A DNA stretch of 36,850 nt from an uncultured Bacteroidia bacterium (GTDB lineage: Bacteria > Bacteroidota > Bacteroidia > Bacteroidales > F082), in the NCBI GenBank assembly GCA_902791165.1, contig CADAVB010000025.1, positions 1-36,850 of the forward strand. The letters run 5' to 3'. Position numbers and translations under genes: made by a program. Positions 32,301-36,850 of this stretch are shown one piece after another. The notes beneath the pieces were generated by a model that was given only the letters and a program-made list of their open reading frames with translations, was not told the DNA's origin and ran no database searches. Within the stretch, counting starts at the first letter, position 1; the number at the start of each line of letters is the position of its first letter.

Positions 32301-33929
32301 GCCCGAATAGCTACCGACGGCCAGCCCAGCAATCATCTTCACGTAAACCGTGGTTGTGTTCAGCGTTCCCGCGCTTTGGGTGAGGGTCAGCGAGTTAGCG
32401 TAATTGCCGGTTGCCGTGGCGCACACTTGGAAGTTGGTCGGTGCGGTGACGGTCACGTTGGCGGTCAGGTTGCTGCCCGAAACGGTAAAGTTTTTGGCTG
32501 CCGAAGGGCCGTTGCCAAAGGTGTAAGTGAAGTCGGAAAGCTCGGTGACCGAGACGGTCAGTTCCGGATCGGCAGGGGTAACTTCTTCGATGTCGGCTGC
32601 GCTGCGGGGCAGGATTTCCTTGGTTGTGTCAAATTGCTGATATACACCAGTAATGTTGTAGGACTTGCCATCTACAAGTGTGGTACCAAAGTTGTATAGG
32701 GAAGTGAAAACCTGAAGCGTGGTTGTGCCGTCGGAAAGATAGTATTTGCCGCTGTTCACGCTGCAAGTCAGATTGTCATAGTGAACCAAAGCACCCGTGT
32801 TAAGGCCAGAAAGGGAGGCCATGTTTATGTTGGATTGAGTAACCGTACCGCCATTAGTGATGGTCAGGTTGCTGGCATCAAGATTGACAAGTTCGGCAGA
32901 ACCTTTATAAAGCACCAATGAGCAAGGCACGGCATTACCTGAAAGCTTTTTGCCCGCCGAGAAAGTTCCGCTCATGTCGGAATTATAGAAAATGATGAAA
33001 CCGTTCCCGTTGTTATCGGTGACAAAGATATTCTTACCATTGGTGGAAACACCAGAAACAACCCAGTTGTTAAAAGTAACCGATACTGGGGTTTGCGTGG
33101 AAGTTGCCGCCGCAAACAAATCCGGAATCGTGGTGTAAACCACGGGCGCGGCGGCTTGAGTGACGGTGACGGTCTTACTGGTGGCACCAGTGTAACTGAG
33201 CGTGAAAGTAGCCGTGCGGGCAGAGCTGGTCGTGTTTTGGGTGGTGGTGAAAGTTACGGCAGTGTTGGTCACAGCAATGTTGCTCACCCAACTTGCCGTG
33301 GTGGTGGCGTTGAGCGTCACATTGGGCTTGGGATTGCTAATCGTGTAGGGAATGTTGCCCGAAGTGGCGTCATAGGCCAAATTGACATTGTCGGCATTAA
33401 TCGAAGGCGTAGTGGTGCCGCCGCCACCAGAATAAGTGACAGAAATGGACTTGATGTAAATCGCCCTCGACGACGTTTGGGCGTAATTGAGAACGATTGC
33501 ACCGGATGCCGAGCCGGTGAACGTGACTTCCGTTGTGTCCTTGGTCAGCGTATAGGCATCGCCAAAGGCATTTCCACCCACGGTAACATTGAGCGTTCCA
33601 GCAATGCCGTTAGCGCCGCTCGTATTCACCTTGATTTCCGTAATGGTTCCTGAAATGCCAGACGTTGAAAATGTAAAATCCGAATAGGGCTTGCCTGCGC
33701 TGCCGAATTGCTGGCCTTTGGTGGCATCGTAGCCGAAGTAGTCACCTCCGGTTCCGGAAAAAGTCCAATCAACATTGTCGAGTGTCTTGGTTTGGTTGTT
33801 TGCGTCAAACACTTTTGCCGTGAAAGTGTAGGCGTAGTCGTTTCGCGTCTGTCCCACCATCCGTAATGGCAGGAACACCGTTGCCAGCAGTGCAAACGCT
33901 GCCAGCAGCAAAGTAAACTTCCTTTTCAT
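26337..33929 (-). CDS. 2530-residue multidomain protein exported by T9SS
   Basis: After a signal peptide (1-27) the domains read: a beta-sandwich (33-167); a BACON domain (175-260); an OB-fold-like segment (266-448); Ig-like repeat 1 (455-563); chitobiase-C-like unit 1 (570-647); a beta-rich module (653-808); Ig-like 2 (817-924); chitobiase-C-like 2 (932-1008); a second OB-like segment (1013-1195); Ig-like 3 (1199-1310); module A (1325-1503); Ig-like 4 (1516-1626); a second module A (1636-1813); chitobiase-C-like 3 (1823-1898); a choice-of-anchor-J/cleaved-adhesin-type domain (1904-2058); Ig-like 5 (2063-2172); an unrecognised region (2176-2445); and a T9SS type A sorting domain (2456-2530, MTVYSLLGQ...KVIVR). 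It should cross the outer membrane through T9SS and be secreted or anchored. No hydrolase catalytic domain is recognisable, so adhesion or glycan/protein binding is the best guess. Confidence 0.88.
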   Translation of the reverse strand: MKRKFTLLLAAFALLATVFLPLRMVGQTRNDYAYTFTAKVFDANNQTKTLDNVDWTFSGTGGDYFGYDATKGQQFGSAGKPYSDFTFSTSGISGTITEIKVNTSGANGIAGTLNVTVGGNAFGDAYTLTKDTTEVTFTGSASGAIVLNYAQTSSRAIYIKSISVTYSGGGGTTTPSINADNVNLAYDATSGNIPYTISNPKPNVTLNATTTASWVSNIAVTNTAVTFTTTQNTTSSARTATFTLSYTGATSKTVTVTQAAAPVVYTTIPDLFAAATSTQTPVSVTFNNWVVSGVSTNGKNIFVTDNNGNGFIIFYNSDMSGTFSAGKKLSGNAVPCSLVLYKGSAELVNLDASNLTITNGGTVTQSNINMASLSGLNTGALVHYDNLTCSVNSGKYYLSDGTTTLQVFTSLYNFGTTLVDGKSYNITGVYQQFDTTKEILPRSAADIEEVTPADPELTVSVTELSDFTYTFGNGPSAAKNFTVSGSNLTANVTVTAPTNFQVCATATGNYANSLTLTQSAGTLNTTTVYVKMIAGLAVGSYSGDLTIASTGATSKTVALSGTVDAMPVVETPTFTPAEGTYTEAQNVTIACSTEGATIRYTLDGSDPTSNSTAYNSAITINATTTVKAKAFKSGCEDSEVATATYTIVTPAQETAYTLIKNANALVAGEKYIIVGIKSGEYKALGKQTANNRSAVDVSPVSDVITVTPATLAGEEAVYELTLGQENGHWTLYDAANGGYLYAASSSANNLKTQATNNANGEWTIEIDGDGVATIKAQGSNTRNWLRLNNNGSPFACYASGQLNVYLYKSGDVPQLPTPTLTASVTSLSGFSYTENEGPSAAQSFTLSGGNLVENVTITAPTNFELCDTETGTYSATLTLTPTTGALDAVSVYVRLAAGLDSGNYTGSLTAVSGEASATVTLTGLVSAVPLTATPTFSLAEGSYMLEQTVSISCTTENATIYYTLDGTDPTENSSVYSEPISIPATTTLKAAAIADGYAMSEIATATYTIYEVMPIADARALANNAYACVEGTVIFIDGRNVYVQNGAAGIDLFLNSNTVPANLAIGDNVRAYGKKTVYNGLVELTGIKGNNDNEFAILSNGNELPLEVQTVAALNADFAADNLLQSTRVKIENAIIGAINLNGNTPITQDGESINIYRIPDVPGLLEGDRVTFTAIVSCYNAIQLRVVSIDDIEFSHNPKLTATPTALSGLTYEYEDGGPSELAQFLLSGDFLTDAAYIVPSESFEVSTFGGELFQPENPAMVSAPAGHFNNLPIFVRLKAGLEVGEYNERLALATEGSDTTYVNVSGTVTGNAPTPPTPPVVEGDYVRINDLSQLADGSQVIIASRYNATANAYEAAANTLTSGKMTYTAFVSATDSNNNEILPAAIADAENNYYWTVGVNGSNYTFTNANGDVLSYNSGTNFNFTGNKTDWTIVAATSEESALVPNYGGFRITNVDSDTRGIALRYNQTDNFNVFGAYSTSNISNSYAGEYNFFLDFFVKGGEGGDPPTPIQTDPVISATPLSLTGFSYLIYDGPSNEQTITISGLNLTGNIMISEAEYFEISATSGNDFNAQSTITLTPTNGIVEETVIYVRMKANLDCNGYQGDLVIASEGATSVNVHCSGEVSGATGGLADYVRIFDLSELTDGSQVIIASRYNATANAYEVASNTLTSSKLNVSAIVSTTNNDGVEVLPASIADAESDYYWMVGVNGTNYTFTNTNGDVIGFTSGTNFNLNGDNTDWIIEYLTSEESALVPNYSGFVVTNVSTIGASTVRAFALQLNDNGDRIAPYSKSNMNSATYNFFLDFFVKGGQGGDAPTPTLAAPVFTPAGGTYYEAQEVTISCSTEGATIYYSTESENGPWTEYEDAISVTEDMTIWAYAEMEGYNNSPVASATYVINTDQYIIFNQDWENDWHGWTQVSVDGDAEWIINSYQGNHYGYMNGYSEGSAHQNEDWLISPAFDLDAYTDVVLTFRTAKNYNGDDIEVFFSNDYDGTNPNAATWQTINCPLSTGSWNWVESGAISMDGFSGNNCYIAFKYTSSDEQAAGWEVDDILLVSGSAGIPSITATPNTFDFEYLFGQGPSASRSYILTSENLEGQGNVSVTASEYFEISLDNATFGSTITLEFANGIITNQPLTVYVRMAAGLEAGTYAGTITHTGGGASATISLTGIVIGEGEPYIESIVPMYIQGNNGSNNNRVPVATQVFVYNLAPNATYRYTNQFVDGNDGSETAGAGNVIYANANGFYRSTSPSLATEGGYGEFTTNEEGNAMLWCVNEPTANARFTPGNQVYLRLRINDGNDGTSVAHVFTTTDAATVLNFGTDRDTYQGTAFYAKSHEDAMSFAALYATASDPRPLYSTSIETVGVDYGSINQYANFYKDLVAGNDGWFGGILPNDSEDGINHIAIIGMDGNIFNEYNTSNGFWQPEGNTVNPNGGLDTPIFIDLTYTSVDEDEEANVTIWNTGNEFVIENRSDAHYTMTVYSLLGQAMMQRQINAGSTVRVSHSLAKGLYVIHLQNNRNTVSAKVIVR
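28491..29024 (-). repeat. Intragenic duplicated module, copy 2
   Basis: This codes for residues 1636-1813 (DYVRIFDLSELTDGSQVIIA to FFLDFFVKGG). It is highly similar to 29421-29957 in protein and, in several blocks, nearly identical in DNA, for example around 28940-28990 versus 29868-29920. It marks a fairly recent internal duplication. Confidence 0.85.
29421..29957 (-). repeat. Intragenic duplicated module, copy 1
   Basis: This codes for residues 1325-1503 (DYVRINDLSQLADGSQVIIA to FFLDFFVKGGEGG). The unit duplicated is this module plus the adjacent Ig-like repeat. Confidence 0.85.
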
Positions 33930-33998
33930 AGTAATTTTGTTTTAATTATTTGATATTCAATTATTTGCAATTTACCAAACGAAACGGGTTTGAAAATC

Positions 33999-34006
33999 CA
34001 AAATTA
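33999..34006 (-). promoter_or_regulatory. -7 element for the giant protein gene
   Basis: TAATTTTG on the minus strand lies 69 nt before the ATG at 33929. No convincing -33 TTG is at the usual distance. Confidence 0.45.
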
Positions 34007-34035
34007 GCATTAATAAAGATTCGCGCCCGAATTAT

Positions 34036-34103
34036 TTATGAACAAGTTTTCAACAGCTTATGAACAAGTTTTCAACGGTCGATGTTGATAATTTTGTTGA
34101 TAA
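34036..34103. repeat. Direct repeats with DnaA-box-like 9-mers
   Basis: A 19-bp sequence TTATGAACAAGTTTTCAAC occurs twice (34036-34054, 34058-34076; period 22). It is followed by TGTTGATAA twice (34083-34091, 34095-34103; period 12). The units contain TTTTCAACA/TTTTCAACG on the plus strand and TTATCAACA twice on the minus strand, each close to the DnaA box TTATCCACA. The cluster lies in an AT-rich spacer between divergent genes. Confidence 0.7.
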
Positions 34104-34128
34104 CTTTTGGAATTTTTTTGTAGTTTTG
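34097..34128 (+). promoter_or_regulatory. Promoter of the lipoprotein-radical SAM unit
   Basis: TTG (34097-34099), a 21-bp spacer, then TAGTTTTG (34121-34128). The -33 site lies inside the second TGTTGATAA repeat, so a protein bound there would compete with RNA polymerase. The leader is about 16-20 nt. Confidence 0.55.
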
Positions 34129-34149
34129 CGCCGTTATAACAACCAAACG

Positions 34150-34683
34150 ATGAAAAAAATAGTACGTACAGTATGGATCGGAGCCTTGTCGGGACTGGCT
34201 TTCCTCGGCGCTTGCTGCACCACCAGAGGCGGCATCTCCAAAGCCGAGCGCAAGCAGCTCATCAAGGAGCGCGACTCCATCCAAGAGATTCTCAAACAGC
34301 GCGAAATGTCGGCCGTTTACGGCTCGCCAACCCTCATCCAGAAATATGGCCTCGAAACCTTGCGCCTCCGCAACCAACTCGATTCCATCAACTATCGCCT
34401 TGGCGAGGATGTGGACTTGGAACAGAGTGCTAAACAATTGGAAATGAAACAGAAACGTGTGACTTTGATGGAGCGCCTTGACCAACTGCGAAATGCCCTA
34501 CGCGAACGCGAAGGTGCCTGCGTTTATGGCTCGCCCGAAATCATCGAGGAATACGGCCGCGAAACCCGACGCCTGCGTCAAGAGGCCGAAGAAATCCAAA
34601 AAGAACTTGAAGAATTGGGCAAGCCAACTTCACAGATTAATAAAGGCGATGCCGAAGTCTTATATGGCACCAAGAGGCCATAA
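34150..34683 (+). CDS. Lipoprotein with duplicated VYGSP unit, partner of radical SAM enzyme
   Basis: The 177-residue protein has a lipoprotein signal peptide ending LGAC (Cys22). The mature part is a charged helical coiled coil holding two copies of a roughly 45-residue unit 69 residues apart: residues 39-84 and 108-153. Both read RE..x.VYGSP..I..YG.ET.RLR (VYGSP at 56-60 and 125-129). A third, partial motif VLYGTKRP ends the protein. The radical SAM gene starts 24 bp downstream. In the described Bacteroidales rSAM/lipoprotein system, as I recall it, the partner lipoprotein (TIGR04134) also carries YGxP motifs near its lipidated Cys, but with a different, Ig-like body. I infer that the YG-S/T segments are the modification sites. 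The ATG at 34150 is chosen as the only start giving a signal peptide. Confidence 0.7.
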   Translation: MKKIVRTVWIGALSGLAFLGACCTTRGGISKAERKQLIKERDSIQEILKQREMSAVYGSPTLIQKYGLETLRLRNQLDSINYRLGEDVDLEQSAKQLEMKQKRVTLMERLDQLRNALREREGACVYGSPEIIEEYGRETRRLRQEAEEIQKELEELGKPTSQINKGDAEVLYGTKRP

Positions 34684-34707
34684 AACGATGATTTTGTTGC
34701 AAGAACC

Positions 34708-35784
34708 ATGAGCGAACGCCTCGGCTTCTATAAAAAGGTGATGCTCGAACTCAACCGCGCCGTGCTGCAAAAGCGCACCGAAGAGCACGAGCTGCACCAG
34801 CTGTTCTGGGAATGTACGCTGCGCTGCAACCTCAATTGCAGACACTGCGGCAGCGACTGCCGTATGCTCTCCGAAACCGCCGACATGCCCCTCGACGACT
34901 TCCTTAAAGTGCTCGACGAAATCAAGCAGCACATGGAACCGTCAAAGGTGATGGTCATCACCACGGGCGGCGAACCCACGATGCGCCGCGACTTGGCGCA
35001 TTGCGGCCACGAAATCTCCAAGCGCGGCTTCGTGTGGGGCATGGTCACCAACGGCATGACGCTCACACCCGAGAAACTCAACGAGTTCGTCGCCAACGGA
35101 TTGCGTTCCATCGCGGTGAGCTTCGATGGCTTCGAGGACGACCACAACTGGATGCGCGGCAACCCGCAAAGCTATAAGAACGTTTTGGTGGCGGTCGAGG
35201 CTTTGAAACAGCACCCCAACCTCACTTGGGACGTGATTACCTGCGTCAATCAGCGCACTATCAATTACTTGCCCGAGTTTCGCGACTTCCTAATTTCGTT
35301 GGGCATCCGTCGCTGGCGATTGTTCACGGTGTTTCCCTTCGGTCGCGCCGCCAACGAGCCCGACTTCAAGCTCACCAACGCGCAATTCGTTGAGATGATG
35401 GAGTTTATCAAGCAAACGCGACAGGAAGACCGCATCCGCGCCGACTACGGCTGTGACGGCTACCTCGGCAGATACGAGGGCGAGGTGCGCAACCATTATT
35501 TCTCGTGCAGCGCAGGCATCAATATCGCCTCGGTGTTGGCCGACGGCTCCATCTCGGGCTGCCTCAGCATCCGCAGCGACTACCATCAAGGCAATATCTA
35601 CAAGGACAGCTTCTGGGAGGTGTGGCAAAACAAGTTCGGCGTTTACCGCGACCGCAAATGGATGAAGACCGACCGCTGCGCCGACTGCAAGATGTGGCGC
35701 TATTGCCTCGGCAACGGCTTCCACCTCCGCGACGGCGACGGGAAACTGCAAGTGTGCCAGTATCAGTTGATAGTTGATAGTTGA
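34708..35784 (+). CDS. Radical SAM/SPASM enzyme of the rSAM/lipoprotein system (TIGR04133-like)
   Basis: The 358-residue protein has the radical SAM [4Fe-4S] motif CNLNCRHC (Cys40, Cys44, Cys47), the SAM-binding TTGGEPT motif, and a C-terminal SPASM region: CX12GX4C (Cys267, Cys285), then CADCKMWRYC (Cys324, Cys327, Cys333) and Cys350 for auxiliary clusters. The phrases LFWECTLRCNLNCRHCGSDC (31-51) and GLRSIAVSFDGFEDDHNWMRG match the TIGR04133 family as I remember it. Such enzymes modify peptide side chains or backbones; the adjacent lipoprotein is the likely substrate, before export. The last five residues (LIVDS) and the stop are encoded by an AGTTGAT tandem array. Confidence 0.85.
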   Translation: MSERLGFYKKVMLELNRAVLQKRTEEHELHQLFWECTLRCNLNCRHCGSDCRMLSETADMPLDDFLKVLDEIKQHMEPSKVMVITTGGEPTMRRDLAHCGHEISKRGFVWGMVTNGMTLTPEKLNEFVANGLRSIAVSFDGFEDDHNWMRGNPQSYKNVLVAVEALKQHPNLTWDVITCVNQRTINYLPEFRDFLISLGIRRWRLFTVFPFGRAANEPDFKLTNAQFVEMMEFIKQTRQEDRIRADYGCDGYLGRYEGEVRNHYFSCSAGINIASVLADGSISGCLSIRSDYHQGNIYKDSFWEVWQNKFGVYRDRKWMKTDRCADCKMWRYCLGNGFHLRDGDGKLQVCQYQLIVDS

Positions 35785-35870
35785 TAGTTGATAGTTAGGA
35801 GTTAGGAGTAGGGACGCAATGCTTGCGTCCGAAATCTTTGAATTTTTGAATCTTTGAATTTCAAATCTTG
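35765..35870. repeat. Composite heptad-palindrome-octad repeat, copy B
   Basis: Four AGTTGAT and two AGTTAGG heptamers (35765-35806) are followed by the palindrome GGACGCAATGCTTGCGTCC (35812-35830) with GTAG before it, then 8-bp units AATCTTTG/AATTTTTG/AAATCTTG (35833-35870). It overlaps the radical SAM stop on the left. On the right its last unit contains the TTG start codon of aroK. Confidence 0.8.
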
Positions 35871-36359
35871 AATACCCGAATTTACATAGTAGGCTACATG
35901 GGCGCGGGCAAGACCACCGCCGCGAAGCGTATCGCCACGCGCTTGGGCTGGGACGTGGCCGACACCGATGCTATGTTTGAGGAAAAATACCGCATCTCCA
36001 TCCACGATTTCTTCGAGAAATACGACGAGCAACTGTTCCGAAAATTGGAGTCGGAGGTGCTGAAAACCACTGAAAACATGGAACATACGGTCATCTCCAC
36101 TGGTGGCGGCATGGCTTGCTGCCTCGACAACATGGAATGGATGAACTGCCACGGCACGACCGTGTTCATGCGCATCAGTCCCGAGGCCGCCGCCGACCGC
36201 ATCCTGCACTCGAAGCGCAAGCGTCCGCTCACCGACAACAAGACCGAGGCCGAACTGGCCGAATACATACAGCAGCACTACGCCGAAAGGCTGCCGTTCT
36301 ACGAGCAAGCCCACATCACCGTGAAATCCGAAGACTTTGAACCGTCATTGAGGGTTTGA
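35868..36359 (+). CDS. aroK: Shikimate kinase
   Basis: The 163-residue P-loop kinase phosphorylates shikimate at the 3-hydroxyl with ATP. It has Walker A GYMGAGKTT (9-17), shikimate-binding Asp34 in DTD, Arg58, the GGG motif (79-81) and a lid Arg in KRKRPLTD. No in-frame ATG precedes the P-loop (the first ATG codes for Met11 inside it), so the start must be the TTG at 35868. That codon lies in the octamer array of the composite repeat. No promoter or ribosome-binding site is obvious; it may be cotranscribed with the radical SAM gene. Confidence 0.9.
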   Translation: MNTRIYIVGYMGAGKTTAAKRIATRLGWDVADTDAMFEEKYRISIHDFFEKYDEQLFRKLESEVLKTTENMEHTVISTGGGMACCLDNMEWMNCHGTTVFMRISPEAAADRILHSKRKRPLTDNKTEAELAEYIQQHYAERLPFYEQAHITVKSEDFEPSLRV

Positions 36360-36409
36360 CCCGCAATCTTCTCAACGGGACGAACCGCCATAAGCATAAA
36401 AGACACATT

Positions 36410-36850
36410 ATGAATAAACTACACTATCTTGTTTTGAGCCTTATGCTGCTCGCATCATGTACAGACAAAAAAACAGCCGAAAACCATGACATCTTAATTA
36501 ATTACGCCGATACTACTTATTGGTACGCTTTCGGCAACGAAGGCAAATCCGCCGATGTTTTTTATGTATATCCCACGGTATCAACGATATCCTATGAAAA
36601 TAACGGCAATTCTTGGTTCGCCGACATCACCTTGACCGAAGTGAGGGAGGAGGCCAACGGCAACCAGCGCTTCAACAAGATGCTGTACGCCGAATACAAC
36701 TTCTTCGCGCCGTATTACCGCCAAATGATTTTTGAGTCGTACAGTCAGCCGGACAGCGTTATGTTGCGCAACGCCGCCTTTGCCGCCAACGACGTGAAAG
36801 CCGCTTTCCAATACTACATGGCGCATGGCAACGGAGGCCGCCCATTCTTC
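36410..36850 (+). CDS. DUF3089 alpha/beta-hydrolase-like lipoprotein (partial, runs off window)
   Basis: The first 147 codons are present. There is a lipoprotein signal peptide with lipobox LASC (Cys17), then NYADTTYWYAFGNEGKSADVFYVYPTVST, matching the DUF3089 opening (DY.....W...........DVFYVYPT). FNKMLYAEYNFFAPYYRQMIF and the strand NGGRPFF, which normally precedes the nucleophile elbow GHSQG, follow. The catalytic Ser would lie just past the window end. It is probably a secreted esterase- or lipase-like enzyme; the substrate is unknown. The ATG at 36410 is the start that gives the signal peptide. Confidence 0.8.
   Translation, partial: MNKLHYLVLSLMLLASCTDKKTAENHDILINYADTTYWYAFGNEGKSADVFYVYPTVSTISYENNGNSWFADITLTEVREEANGNQRFNKMLYAEYNFFAPYYRQMIFESYSQPDSVMLRNAAFAANDVKAAFQYYMAHGNGGRPFF

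Noticed and set aside
33930-34149. Possible small RNA or tRNA in the spacer
   Set aside because: No cloverleaf or strong stem-loop with a T-tract is visible. The structure present is direct repeats plus two promoters.
35765-35870. Possible CRISPR array or minisatellite with spacers
   Set aside because: The units are 7 and 8 bp in direct contact with no unique spacers, and there are no cas genes. They are short tandem repeats.

Overview
This window looks like chromosomal DNA of an anaerobic Bacteroidota, most probably an uncultured Bacteroidales. The evidence is a type IX secretion (T9SS) C-terminal sorting domain, an Oar-like TonB-dependent receptor, BACON and chitobiase-C-terminal-like domains, a family of rSAM/lipoprotein radical SAM enzymes typical of Bacteroidales, and many intergenic copies of the Bacteroidetes -7 promoter element TAnnTTTG with almost no Shine-Dalgarno sequences. 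Rubrerythrin, rubredoxin, a flavodiiron protein and an NfnAB-like flavoprotein point to anaerobic metabolism. I see no rRNA, tRNA, CRISPR array, integrase or transposase.

Layout. Positions 1-970 hold a short, divergent chorismate synthase (aroC). It converges on a minus-strand oxygen/peroxide-defence cluster (976-3616): rubrerythrin, a small rubredoxin, a flavin reductase-rubredoxin fusion and a flavodiiron protein. A secreted thioredoxin-like protein (minus) and a secreted endonuclease/exonuclease/phosphatase-fold protein (plus) diverge near 4450-4506. Then come an EamA transporter with a DEDDh exonuclease (5694-7192), a fused NfnAB/GltA-like flavoprotein (7282-9555), a small hypothetical gene, a MORN-like repeat protein and a DUF349 protein (10741-12768). 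Two terminators separate the last of these from a 1116-residue TonB-dependent receptor on the minus strand.

Positions 16576-22737 form a plus-strand housekeeping run: small lipoprotein, one-TM protein, mutL, rhomboid protease, membrane-anchored EEP protein, glmM. An outer-membrane beta-barrel protein follows and converges on recR plus a PfkB kinase. After a second MORN-like protein and a TPR lipoprotein comes a 2530-residue T9SS-exported multidomain protein (26337-33929, minus). The right end carries a radical SAM/SPASM enzyme with an unusual duplicated-motif lipoprotein, shikimate kinase (aroK) on a TTG start, and the beginning of a DUF3089 lipoprotein that runs off the window.

The most interesting material is, first, the lipoprotein/radical SAM pair at 34150-35784, where the lipoprotein carries a duplicated unit around a VYGSP motif. 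Second is a layer of intergenic repeats: 7-bp tandem arrays (AGTTNNN) that begin at or inside stop codons, GTAG-flanked palindromes, 8-bp arrays, and a composite heptad-palindrome-octad module present in two distant spacers, one of which supplies the aroK start codon. Third is a cluster of DnaA-box-like 9-mers at 34036-34103. All assignments come from reading the sequence and recalled family knowledge; no search was run.
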